Shown here one piece after another: positions 45,610-55,834 of a DNA stretch of 64,000 nt. Source of the DNA: Hemicordylus capensis (taxonomy: Eukaryota > Chordata > Lepidosauria > Squamata > Cordylidae); contig NC_069660.1 in the NCBI RefSeq assembly GCF_027244095.1, positions 140,295,834 through 140,359,833 on the forward strand, read 5' to 3'. A program made the position numbers and the translations under genes. The notes below the pieces were generated by a model. That model was not told where the DNA came from and ran no database searches. It saw nothing but the letters and a program-made list of their open reading frames with translations. Every line of letters starts with the position of its first letter. Within the stretch, counting starts at the first letter, position 1.

Positions 45610-46392
45610 AGGGCCAAACTACATATCGAGGCTGTTCTCACAACCAGCCTAGCCCTGCACAGATCCCAACGCTGCCGCAAAGTCTAACTCTACTCCGAAA
45701 CCTGGCTCTTAGCTGAGGTTAGGGGAGAAAGTGCTCCTTTAACCCAGCTGCTGGGCTCATGAGCCAAGAAGACACAGAGATGGGTGCCTAGAATGTCCGC
45801 CTGACAAGGGAATCCCCCAAAGCCCCTCATTCATTGCACGGTACCTTGTAGGATATGAGGAGGCAGGGAAAGAGTCCTGATCTCTGTTGCTCTGTGCTAC
45901 TCCTAGCAGTGTAGGTTGTGCGGGTGCGCGACTTGCATGCCAAAAGGATAAAGCAGGATCATCTGGGGGAAGGTAGGTTGAACCCTGCCTCCCCACCCTG
46001 CCGCCCGCCTGGTCATGTGAATAGACTCACTATGTTACACAAATTTGTCCTTTGGTCTGTGTGTGTTTTCTCACCTGGGCAGTTGGTTCAGAATCAGGAC
46101 CACAGCTAGAAGAGAGTTTTGAACACTCTTTCCCCGCCAGATCAGAGTCCTGATTAAAATTCCACCCCCTCTCACTAGCTGCTAATTAGCCAGGAAGGCA
46201 CCTGCTATTGGCACCAATGGCAGCTTTTCTCCACGGCCAAGAACAGCTCCAAGGAAATGGCTTTCATTGGGACAGGCAAAACAGTTAAAAACTCTTCTAC
46301 TCTTGCTGTGCTTCTGCTCCCTTCCCCACAGTTGTGATTTAAAAGAACACAAACAGAAGGGCAAACTACATGTTTAACACGTAGTTTGGCGC
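45610..46392. mobile_element. Possible MITE between CCP exons A and B
   Basis: The left end GGGCCAAACTACATAT and right end GTAGTTTGGCGC are inverted copies, about 780 bp apart. The interior is not clearly palindromic and the family is unknown. Confidence 0.35.
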
Positions 46393-46590
46393 TTTGTCCT
46401 ATGACAACTAATTGGATATTGCTACAACTGATGGAGAGTAGAATTGAAAAAACTCATTCTGTGATTTGGATCTCAGGCTAATGTTGCAAAAATACAATCA
46501 AAAAGCTTCTCTTAAAGTTAAGGAAAGTAACGAATAAGTTTACATCCTGATCTTTTGGTTTTTACCATTTCCTTTTCATTTCTCCCAAAG

Positions 46591-46791
46591 CAAAGCGCTG
46601 TGTCTTTCCTCAAATAGAGAATGGAAGACTGTCTTGGTCCTATACATATTATAGTGATGAATATTTTCCAGGAAAGGAGGGGAAATTGATTGACTTCAGA
46701 TGCAATTCTGGCTTTCTGGCAGCTAATAGAAATCAATGGCACAGAGCTAAATGCACCAAAAATGGTTGGGATCCAGAACCAGAATGCTTTA
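46591..46791 (+). CDS. CCP exon B of downstream group (CCP6-like)
   Basis: A 201-bp phase 1-1 exon with acceptor TTTTCATTTCTCCCAAAG and donor A|GTAAGTG. It encodes a long CCP with four cysteines (RCVFPQIENG, FRCNSGF, AKCTKNGW, PECF). The long stretch between first and second Cys with several tyrosines, then the second Cys with an aromatic two to three residues later and W-x-R-x-x-C-T-x-x-G-W, follows human factor H CCP6 and CFHR N-terminal domains. It lies 2.07 kb after exon A. Confidence 0.87.
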
Positions 46792-46977
46792 GTAAGTGTA
46801 TGTTTCCCCTGTTATCTCATATGTCCCACTTCTATATTAATTCGGGAAGACTCCAGCAACTTTAACAGCAGCTGCAGTAGTACATTGGTTCTTGGTGCCA
46901 TCTTGCTTCATCCCCCATACCTGGGATTTCATCTAGTGTGTTGACAGAATTTGCATGCACTCTGTGCACTCATATGA

Positions 46978-47165
46978 ATGAATAGGAAGCTGCCTTCTAC
47001 TGTCAGACCTTTGGTCTCATCTTGCTCAGTATCATCTATACTGACTGGCAGCAGCTTTCCGAGGTTTCAGGCAGGAGTCTCTACTAGCCCTATCTGGAGA
47101 TGCCAAGGATTGAAGCTGAAACCTTCTGCATGCTAAGATTACTGAGCTATGACCAACAACCTCCT
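46978..47165 (-). mobile_element. tRNA-headed SINE, minus orientation
   Basis: AGGAAGCTGCCTTCTACTG, CTGACTGGCAGCAGCTTTCC and the reversed tRNA-like head ending TTACTGAGCTATGACC. Confidence 0.72.
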
Positions 47166-47184
47166 TTATAATCAAGTTAACATA

Positions 47185-47412
47185 AGAACATAAGAACAGT
47201 CCAGCTGGATCAGGCCCAAGGCCTATCTACTCCAGCATCCTGTTTCCCACAGAGGCCCACCAGATGCTTCTTGGATGTCCACAGGCAAGAGCTGAGGGCA
47301 TGCCCTCTCCCTTACTGTTACTCCCTTGCAACTGGTATTTAGAGGCATCTTTCCTCTGTGGCTGGAGGTGGCCTATAGCCCTCAGACTAGTAGCCGTTGA
47401 AGGACAGCCATA
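47185..47412 (-). mobile_element. CR1 LINE 3' end
   Basis: CAGCTGGATCAGGCCCAAGG, CAGGCAAGAGCTGAGGGCAT and GAGGTGGCCTATAGCC, in reverse. It lies just before the decayed CCP exon. Confidence 0.8.
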
Positions 47413-47488
47413 GCAGAAGGACAGCCACAGCAACCAATTGCATTGGAGAGAGGGAGGAGCTTCCTTCCCTTAACTCCTGTTTATATAG

Positions 47489-47655
47489 CTTGCACAAAAA
47501 TCACATTGGAGCCTATGGACCCTCGGCTTGGTAAGTATATCTTACTTCCATCTGAGGGTTCATTCCAAGCTTTGGGTGAGGAATTGGAAATGTGGTTGGG
47601 TCTGGGAACCACAGTTCCGACAATTCGGATGTCACAGGGGGTGAACCTGAGGTGA
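47489..47655 (+). pseudogene. Probable decayed terminal CCP exon
   Basis: After the acceptor CCTGTTTATATAG a phase-1 frame runs ACTKITLEPMDPRLG ... to a TGA at 47653-47655. It keeps the first Cys and a stretch GEELEMWLGLG that parallels the CCP20 pattern GESVEFVCKRGY with Trp where the second Cys should be; the third and fourth Cys are missing. The size and terminal stop fit a CCP20-like last exon. A GTAAGT at 47531 would instead make a 42-bp phase 1-1 mini-exon. The match is weak and may be chance. Confidence 0.3.
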
Positions 47656-48166
47656 GTTTGCTTCCGGTTTCCCATGATGCCTAAAGGTAGCCACTGTCGC
47701 CCAGTGTAACAGTAGACTCCAGCAGTAGTAGCTCAATCCAGAGATTATTGCATGTAGAAACTGGCAGTGCACCTACTTCTGCCTATGAGTATCTTCACTG
47801 TGAAGGTGGTGATTGGTGCTGTCAGTTGTGACAGGACTGAGCATGAGATAGAGCACCGTATACTGAATTAATCCTCCTCCCAAAGTGGGTTCAGAATAGT
47901 CAAGGCTGACAGCACCTGCTATCTGCTTAGCAGTGCCCCTCGTAAGCCTAGATGGCAGAATTTATTCCACCTGCACTACCATTTTGAGTGCAATGGTCCA
48001 GGCCCAGAAGGCGAATCCACACATGGAAATATTTTCCCATGCATGGACCTGGTTGTGAGAAAGTATTTTCCACGTTACTTTCTTTTTAAAAAGAAGGAGG
48101 GATATTTCTTTGCTTTCTCAACCCCTCTTTCCACTCCTATATATTATTTTCCCATGTTGTATTCAG

Positions 48167-48349
48167 AACAATGCTTTCGCCCTAAACATTTGCCACACGG
48201 TGAAGTAGCACCAGAGTCCTACAATAGCTTCATAGAGGGTGAAGAAATTTATTTTTCTTGTGAGGAGGGATATCATCCTGAACATCTACCGGCCAAATCC
48301 AAGTGCACAAAAGATGGCTGGTCACCATTTCCAAATTGTTCTTCCGTAA
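48167..48349 (+). CDS. CCP exon C of downstream group (CCP7-like)
   Basis: The acceptor CCCATGTTGTATTCAG opens a phase-1 exon with four cysteines (KQCFRP, FSCEEGYHPE, SKCTKDGW, PNCSS) and the Trp in GWSPFPNC. It resembles exon A, so the group reads 7-6-7. The exon ends in overlapping donors GTAAGTAAGC: using the first (exon end 48345) leaves phase 0, using the second (exon end 48349) leaves phase 1 and adds four bases. The second keeps the phase of the family, so I use it. No further CCP exon is visible to the window end. Confidence 0.84.
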
Positions 48350-48354
48350 GTAAG

Positions 48355-49720
48355 CTTCATTTTGTGTCCTCTTGTCTGGGAAATATCCCCTGGAAAACTG
48401 GATGTGGATTCTCTGGATCTGCCTTAGGCAAGCTACATTAAGTATTTTTCATTTTTGGGGGGCTTGACTGCCAGGAGTAGCCTCATGTTCCTATTACGAG
48501 AGTACCACTATAGTGGCAAATTATTGTAGAAAGAGAACTGGGGATGGTTGAAGACAACTGGGACAGACGTGTCTGGCTGTTTCTGCTCACTTGTCTTGCA
48601 ACAGGATCCTGCTTTATTAGTTATTTCAGAAGTCTTTGCTTGTATTGTTACAGCTCAAATGGGAAATTAGATGGGGCTTCCTGGTTGGACGAGAAGCAAT
48701 GTGGTAAGGGGGTGCAGAGATGGGAGATGAACCACTAGATAAGATGGCTGTTGCTGCCTAGGCTGCATATGAGCCACTAACAGTCAATAAAAGCAGAAAC
48801 TCTAAATAGTTCCATAATTTGGCAGAACCCTTGACCACCCCAATGACTGGGATCTTCTCATTCCACAGAGACATGTGCTAAGTAGTGAATCTCTGCTTCA
48901 TCTTGGAATGGGGAATGGGGGAAATCTGTGTTTAGTCTAAAATGATTAATAATAATCATTATTAAATGGTCAAATAAAAGTTGCGTAATAAAAGCTGGAT
49001 GCCAATGTGCTCAGCTTGCTTCAGGATCTTTTGCTCCTTTAGCAGAAGTGTAGAGTAACTCTGAGTAGCCAGATCAAGCCATTTTCCATTTCTGGGTGTC
49101 CGCTATGGGGAGAGGGGGAGTCATGATGCTGAAGGTCACCTTGGAGTCCAGGGTGGGAGGGAGCAGAATCTGAGGTTTTGAAAAATCCTGAGGGAGAGAA
49201 GGAAGCTGGCAGAAATGGGGCTGTGAGAGGCAGCTACCGCTGCTCACCTCTTCCCTTTATTGGAGACAGCTGCCTCAATCATCCAGTAGCAATTGCTCTG
49301 CCTTCCACAGGATGCAGCCTGAAATATTCTTTGCTGGCTTTTCCTGCCTGAAGAACAAGCTAGCCAGGAGTGTCTTTCAAATCATCCAGCAATTGTGCTT
49401 GTGTGAGAAAGTTTTGTTTCAAGCTGGGAACTGGGCTACTTAAGGGTTCAAGTCAAACATTCCAATGCTCAGCTGGAACACCTGATTGTTGCGATGAGCA
49501 AATGGGTCCAAATTCATCTCTAGAAAAAAATAACAAGAAAGGGGTTGATGTTGTCTTTGCTTGCCAGTCTCTTTGGCTGTTGTGAGTGGGAGGAGGAGAG
49601 AAGAGAATGGGTTAAGTGAAAGATTTGCATGTATAGCATTGGTGTGTGTCAATTGGTGCACAGTTTCTAAGGGACTCATCTGCAAGCCATGTCATCGTAG
49701 CTGTGTTGATACTAGGAACA
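48355..49720. other. Stretch after CCP exon C; no clear gene
   Basis: No CCP exon. A hydrophobic frame at 48544-48738 is open but has no supporting splice context. Otherwise unclassified. Confidence 0.35.
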
Positions 49721-49723
49721 TAG

Positions 49724-49841
49724 TCACGGTAGTTGTAGCTATTGGTATCTTCCTTCTAACAGTGTGGGTGTGGGGGCTGAGTTCAGCTGGATTTTTGTTG
49801 GCTAGTTGGCAGGGCCTCAAGAAACAGACAATGAGGCACAA
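49724..49841 (+). CDS. Possible transmembrane exon following the CCP group
   Basis: In the + frame an uninterrupted hydrophobic segment, TVVVAIGIFLLTVWVWGLSS plus AGFLLASW, is followed by a basic stretch GLKKQTMRHK and the good donor CACAA|GTAAGT (phase 2). An acceptor AACATAG at 49721-49723 would give phase 1 entry from CCP exon C, but its pyrimidine tract is poor. If real, the protein would be anchored in the membrane, unlike mammalian factor H. It could equally be a chance hydrophobic frame. Confidence 0.22.
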
Positions 49842-50356
49842 GTAAGTAATTCTCCTTTGTGTATACATGGAAAGGAAGTTTCATCTTCTGAGAACTTTGT
49901 CTTTGCCTCCCACTCTGCTGTTCAGGCTCAGTTGTCAAGATCTGGCTAGATGATCCTTTGCCCTCCCTCATATACGTATTTCCTCCTAGGAAGTCATAAT
50001 GTTTCCTTCCCTTCCCTGAGTAACAGGAAAATAGTGCCTCCCAAGACCCCACCTCCAGAATTGTGATTGTGTGAGACAGTTTTGTTTCGGGGCTCTTAGA
50101 GGAGGGTGGTGGTGCAATCACTGTCAGATGAAGGGCTTGCATGGCATGGCATTGCATTTGAAGGGATTTAAATCACCTTTCCCTGCCTAGGGCAGGCAGA
50201 CCATTCCGAAAAGGCATGATCACACTTGGCACACCCCCTTTAAGTTCATGGCCAATGGCTACCACCGTGGAGACGTGCTGCTGCCTTGCCCACAGTCTGG
50301 CAATGTGGGTGCTATGGATCTTGCTGGGATGCAGCCTTGGTGGACTAGGAAGAGAG

Positions 50357-51111
50357 TAGGGGTGTGCATGGAACCGCATGGAACAGCTGGAACACCGCAT
50401 GGAACAGCTGCGGTCTGGCACTGGGGTGGGAGGTTCCATTAAGGGCGGGGGGGCTTTACTTACCCCTCCCAACAACAGCACCGTATTTACTTGAGCAATC
50501 AGGCTGCAGGATACCTCCCTGCCACCCGCTTCAATCCCCACTTGGCTCCATTAATAACTAAAAATTGGGCGGCAGGATACCTCCCTGCCTCCCCCTTCAA
50601 ACCCCGCTTGGCTGGCGGCCGCCCCCTTCAATCCCCCTTCTGCCCCCAATCCCTCTGTCGCCCCCTTCAATACTGTTATCCATAGAAAACGGGCGGCCTT
50701 CTTAAAAGCCTTTTGCAGCCAAGCCGGCAAAGGGGCGGCAGGGAGTTATCCTGCCGCCCGTTTTCTATGGATAACGGGATTGAAGGGGGTGGCAGGGGGA
50801 TTGGGGGCGACAGGGGGATTGAAGGGGGCAGCCGCCGGCCAAGCGGGGTTTGAAGGGGGTGGCAGGGAGGTATCCTGCCACCCGATTTTTAGTTATTAAC
50901 GGAGCCAAGCAGGGATTGAAGCGGGTGGCAGGGAGGTATCCTGCCGCCCAATTGCTCAAGTAAATATGGCGCCATTGTTGGGAGGGGTAAGTAAAGCCCC
51001 CCCGCCCTTAATGGAACGCCTCACCCAAAACTTGCTGAACCGAACCGCCCATGTCCGGACCGGTCCGGAGGCCTGTAGAATGGCCTCCGGACCGGTCCGT
51101 GCACATCCCTA
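50357..51111. mobile_element. Palindromic hAT-like element, 755 bp
   Basis: Ends TAGGGGTGTGCATGGA and TCCGTGCACATCCCTA are inverted copies with a perfect 8-bp target duplication GAAGAGAG at 50349-50356 and 51112-51119. Most of the interior is an inverted repeat of about 300-bp GC-rich arms folding around about 50725. Further hairpins (TCCGGACCGGTCCGGA) occur near the right end. No transposase. Confidence 0.87.
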
Positions 51112-51119
51112 GAAGAGAG

Positions 51120-51970
51120 AGGGGCTGTCCTGAAAACTGAGGTTGCTGGATCATGGTTGGACGAATATTCGTCTGCAGTGTGGTTCACATTTAGAAAAAT
51201 TAACCGCGGGTCCAGCAACCTCTGGTTTCACGTTACATGTGAATGTGGCCACTATGTTAATAGAAACCCCTTTGAGGAAGGTTTGAACATGCCTGTAGCT
51301 CCCACATTCCTGGACAGTAATATCAAAGCAATCCATAACTAATAGCCATGGGACATCCAAAGCATAGGAATAACTATTTGCAATGGCAGAGGGCTGTGGG
51401 AAAGAACTTTATTTTCCATTATTGCTTTTGCATCTTTTTGCATTTGTCTTCAGTTGAAATGCATTTGAGCTGACTGAACTGCTTTAAGTGTGTTAAGTTA
51501 CCTTTACTATAATTGTCTCATTTCCAACTTTTTTGCAGCATTATGGTACTTATTTCTACAGTATGGACACTGCTGCCCTAATAGAGATCCATAACATTTC
51601 AGACAAATGGGGTTGAGAGTAGGGAGGGGGACTTCTTTTTGGATAACCAGATTTAGTAATATGCCCCATCAGTGTCCAGCTATTAAAAGAGTTGTAATGT
51701 TACCTTTGCAGTAAGCAAAACTTTCCCTAGAGCCTCTGCTACATTTCTTCTTCACTGCTGGAGATTATACTCCATCTGCAATTTTAGAAAATGTTGGTTT
51801 GGCAATGAATGTGAGGATTGCTGCCACAACCTCTCATATTTGTGACCAATTATTTGTGAACCATGCATAATATCCAAGGGTATGATCCTTGGGGCAACAA
51901 TTTGCTCAGCAAAGGTCAAGGCTGCTCACCAGTTCAACGCTAGATTTGACCTGATTGTCTCCCATGAGTG
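51120..51970. other. No gene recognised
   Basis: A small inverted pair GAGGTTGCTGGA / TCCAGCAACCTC spans 51140-51222. The rest is unclassified. Confidence 0.35.
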
Positions 51971-51976
51971 ATAATG

Positions 51977-52321
51977 GGCCGGTTCTCACAGTCCTCTTCA
52001 GGTTAAGAGGAGTGTCAAGGCTGGGTACAGAGGGAGTCCCGTGCACTCCTGACTTGCTATTCTGAGAATTCTCCAAGCAAAGTAGGAAAACTGGGGGTGG
52101 AGGTGGTCAGCAGCAGCAAGCTCAAAACCAGCGCCAGAGTGAGGGTGGAGGGAAAGCCCTCCCTGCACCTCCCACCTCTGTACCCTGCTTGCAGACCATC
52201 ATTCCCCCCGCCTTCTACTTTAATTGTTGAAATCTCTCGAAGGTCAACCAGGAACGGACAGGGCTCCTATACCCAGCCTGACCGCTCCTCTTGCCCTGAA
52301 GAGGATTGTGAGAATAGCCTC
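51977..52321. mobile_element. MITE with inverted ends
   Basis: The left GTTCTCACAGTCCTCTTCAG and right CTGAAGAGGATTGTGAGAAT ends match in reverse, continued inwards by GGCTGGGTA / TACCCAGCC. About 345 bp, family not identified. Confidence 0.6.
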
Positions 52322-52669
52322 AAGGCAGAAGTGTGACTAGGTAACTTTGGAGCCTGGAACTTAAGGCCTTTGGAGGCCCCTCTCACCTGCAAATTATGCA
52401 TCATCATGCTCTGTCAGGCAACCACACCACTCAGGACAGACTAAAGAGGATTTGTGGGCTCCCAGGGGAGGTGGAGGCCCTGGACTTCGGCCCTGAAGTC
52501 CAGGAGTAAGAGCATCTCTGCCCCAATATGCTATGAATACCAGGTTTATTATGGAGTAACTCCCTTCTCATCTGCAAGCTTCACATTATATCAGCTGTCA
52601 GCACTACACACTTGTATTATAAATAGTGTAACATACATTGTATTTGTTTTTCTTTTTTCCAAACTGCAG

Positions 52670-52766
52670 ACGCAAGCAAAAGGGACAAATATCACCAGCA
52701 CCTGAAGATCCAACAGTGTACATATTTGCAAGTCCTTATATGTATCTCTTTGGAATTTCCTTTTGA
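52670..52766 (+). CDS. Possible cytoplasmic-tail exon with stop
   Basis: A strong pyrimidine tract and acceptor (TTTTTCTTTTTTCCAAACTGCAG) precedes a frame that, entered in phase 2 as left by the donor at 49842, reads RKQKGQISPAPEDPTVYIFA and stops at TGA 52764-52766. The basic start would continue the basic stretch after the hydrophobic segment, and a tyrosine motif TVYIF is present. Phase fit and the acceptor are the only support; no poly(A) signal is seen close by. Confidence 0.2.
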
Positions 52767-52769
52767 TTA

Positions 52770-54975
52770 CATTTGTCATGTTTGTGAACCAAGCATTGCT
52801 TTTGAAAACTAATTTTAAGCACAAAAAGGCAGACCAAGAAAAACTTCAGTATTCTTGAACATTTAAATAGAATTCTGATGAAAGTAAGGTGCCTACTTCT
52901 TCTTCTTTTTTTGAAGGGCTACTCTTCCCAGCACTCTGTGCATGCCTTCCAAGATGGTGCAAGGACTCCATTTCCCTTCCAGCAATAGGATGGTGGGAAG
53001 GGTGGTCTCTGCAAGGTGCCAGGACTATACAAAGTATTCAGTGTCAGCCAAAGCTTCACACAGGCCCAGTAAATAATTAGTCAAGGGGCCACACTTTAGG
53101 GCCCCAGGGCCTTACAACGAAGAATACTGGTCTAGTGTGATGTACTTCATCACTTTGCATTTCCTTGCTCCCACTCCTGTGACAGGAGACAGAGAGTGCT
53201 GAAACACGATGACCCTGGGTCATGCTTTGTGTGAAGACACACAGGAAGACACACAATGGCTTCCGCTTCCTGACTAGTGTAATGGATAACTTTCCTAAAA
53301 CGTACTAATCCACTCACTCAGGATCTGTCCCATTGAGTAGAGGTTTTAAAAGGGTGTACGTTTGTGTAGTGACCTCACTTGGGGGAGGGACAGAGGGAGG
53401 AGCCTGGGTGGAGAAACGTAGAGTGAGGGTTATATAAGCGGCCAGCGGAAAGTCAACTGCAGCATCAAACACAGGTGAAATATTCAAGTGACTGATCCTT
53501 TATTAGAATGTTCTAAAAAGGCACATCAACATGCTAAATCAAATAAACAAGTTAAAATGTATTGCTTGTCCTTCATTGAAGCAAGTCTTCCTTTTAGGTC
53601 AATTAGTAATCAGTTTCAGTGGGTGTACTGTGTGTGTTGTATCTGGGACAGATCCTCAAAACAGGGGCAGAATACATTTGGAGAAGGGTGAGGCTTGCAT
53701 TCTCCATCTGCAATATAATATACCTTCAAGCATTTCACAGATGATAGCAGGGACATGTGTATACTGTCTACTTCCAAGAGCAAACATTGGGGCATTAGCC
53801 CCTCCATACACACTGCTGAATGTACTTGCACTCAGGAACTGGACTTCTTAAGCAACAGTTAAGAGCTTGTGTTCTTTAGCCATCTTTTGCTGCACTGGAC
53901 AAGAAGCAGTAACAGAAACAGAATCTGTAAGGAGAATGCTATTCATGAAGGCCCAGTAGCTCTGAAAAGCATCAGTAGCACTTGTCAGGCTACACTGGGC
54001 AGGTTGGAATGACAATTGTGTTTTATTTATTTAAACCACTGTAAAAGACGTCTGGAAAAAAATGATGAGGGGACAAGACAGGGAGCAGAGAATGCAATGA
54101 TTTGGCTACAAGACTGGATTCTCCTTAAGGGGTGTGTGAACCACAGATGGCAGTTCCTAGTGCTGGCTCAAGCACCCTGTGCTCCTGAGACAAGGTACCA
54201 AATGCTGCACTCCAAGCAACCCCCCTCTTCCCCGTCCCCTTTTAAAGGTGGGTGCAGGAGGAAATATTGCTGCCTCACTGGCACCCCAACATGCTACCTT
54301 AGGTGACCACCTCACTTCACCTCATGAAAGGACCACCCCTGGCAATTCCATACTAAACTGCCAGGGTGGTAGCAAGCAACCTCAGTCATTTGGTTCTAAT
54401 ATACTAGCTTGTTGCCTAAAGTGATGGAGAGGGCAAGTCTGCGGATGACCGTATTAAAACAGAAAGAAGGTGCTTTGACTTCAGGTCAATCCCAGATTTC
54501 TTCTGGGTATCTCTTGCTATTCCACATATATGTGCTAAGGTAGTCAAGCAACACTTAGGCTTTGAATAAGAGTCTGTGTCAAGATGGTGAGCTTAGTCCA
54601 GTTTGGGTCTGCACAAGATCACCCAGGCTTGTGAAAGACTGATGGGAGAGAGGTTACAGGCCTATCACAAGTCCAATAAAGTATTTTTAAAAATAAAGTT
54701 CTCACAGATTTTTGCTGAGCTGGAGATTGATATTTTTCTTTAACAATTTTGACAAATTATCCTCCATGTAAAACTTAGTAGCCACAAGCGACCTACATTA
54801 GCTAAAAATGAATGGACTTAAGTACACCTAATGTTCTGTTGAATTGTAGCCTATGATTTTAAAAGGTTTTGCGTTCTTCCCAAATAGTTTGCCAACTTTT
54901 CAACCAGACCATCACTGTGCCTTTAGCAATTTCTTGTGCTTATCTCTGTGCTGTCAGAATCTTCCTTGAATGGAT
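52770..54975. other. No gene recognised apart from a TATA-like motif
   Basis: Holds the TATATAAG motif at 53430. Open frames downstream have no recognisable domain, and no CCP exon is visible. Confidence 0.35.
53430..53437 (+). promoter_or_regulatory. TATA-box-like core promoter
   Basis: TTATATAAG is flanked by GC-rich sequence, and a purine-rich, GGAG-containing stretch lies upstream. About 30 bases downstream is a plausible start followed by a donor-like ACACAG|GTGAAA at 53474. No coding exon is recognised after it. It could be a gene promoter, the control region of an unrecognised repeat, or chance. Confidence 0.25.
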
Positions 54976-54979
54976 TCTG

Positions 54980-55075
54980 CACATGACTGGCCCAGAGTCA
55001 CCCAGCTAGTTTCATGGCTGAATGGGGATTTGAACTCAGGTCTCCCTGGTCCTAGTCCAGCACTAGTCCAGCACA
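54980..55075 (-). mobile_element. tRNA-derived squamate SINE (Sauria-like), fragment
   Basis: Reverse copy with ACATGACTGGCCCAGAGTCA and GGATTTGAACTCAGGTCTCC, then a short duplication of CTAGTCCAGCA where the head should continue. Confidence 0.8.
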
Positions 55076-55079
55076 AGCA

Positions 55080-55834
55080 GACATGACAGCAAATGACATT
55101 TTATCAGGGTATCTAATTGCTTCATTGGTCATTATAGAAACAGTTGATTTCAGTAGGATTGTAGAATGGTATAGGAATCTCCATTAAATTATTACTTTCA
55201 TTTCCTTTTGTTTCCTAGGATTGTAGAATGGTATAGGAATAATAAGAAATTATTACTTTTGTTTCATTTCCTTTTGTTTCCTTTTGTTACCTTTTCTTTC
55301 CTGTACCTGAGATCAATATTCCCTTCCCCTTTTCTTTAGCATGGTAGAGGGTTTTCCCCTTTAGAAAATGTGGGGGAGGAATTATCAACAATTAATGGTG
55401 AGATTAAACCACAAGACTTTTATTTGTTTCATTGTGGTACTTCAGGCTTGTTGGTTACACTTACATAATGGTTACCTTAATCCTCGTTACAGAGATGTTA
55501 GCAGAAACAGTTCTGCTAACAAAAGATAGAAATATCTTCTCCTGCTGTACTCTTGTGGGAATGGTGCCTAGCTTGTTCCTTTCTCTCCCCCACCCCCATG
55601 CCTCTGAGCATTCTCTCTCCTCAGTTGTCATCTGCCTGCCTTCCCCCAGCATTCTAAGTGGAAAAGGAAAATCCTTTTCCACCAGCAGATCTCTCTACTG
55701 CAGCTGTCAATCAAACACAGTTTACACTCTATAATAATCACCAAACTTCTATACCATTAAACTATTTTACAACTATCATAAAAATATCATACAATCTGTT
55801 ACATAACCATCACAGGTACTACACACATAACACA
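55080..55834. other. No gene recognised
   Basis: Contains a local duplication of GATTGTAGAATGGTATAGGA (55160, 55217) and TTTCCTTTTGTTTC runs. No coding signal. Confidence 0.4.

Noticed and set aside
48544-48738. Hydrophobic open frame VWLFLLTCLATGSCFISYF, possible membrane or signal segment
   Set aside because: No acceptor in suitable phase, no family similarity, and a charged start unlike the other signal exons.
50173-51218. Frames repeating AAGYLPATRFNP on both strands, looking like a duplicated protein
   Set aside because: They are mirror translations of the palindromic hAT-like element arms.
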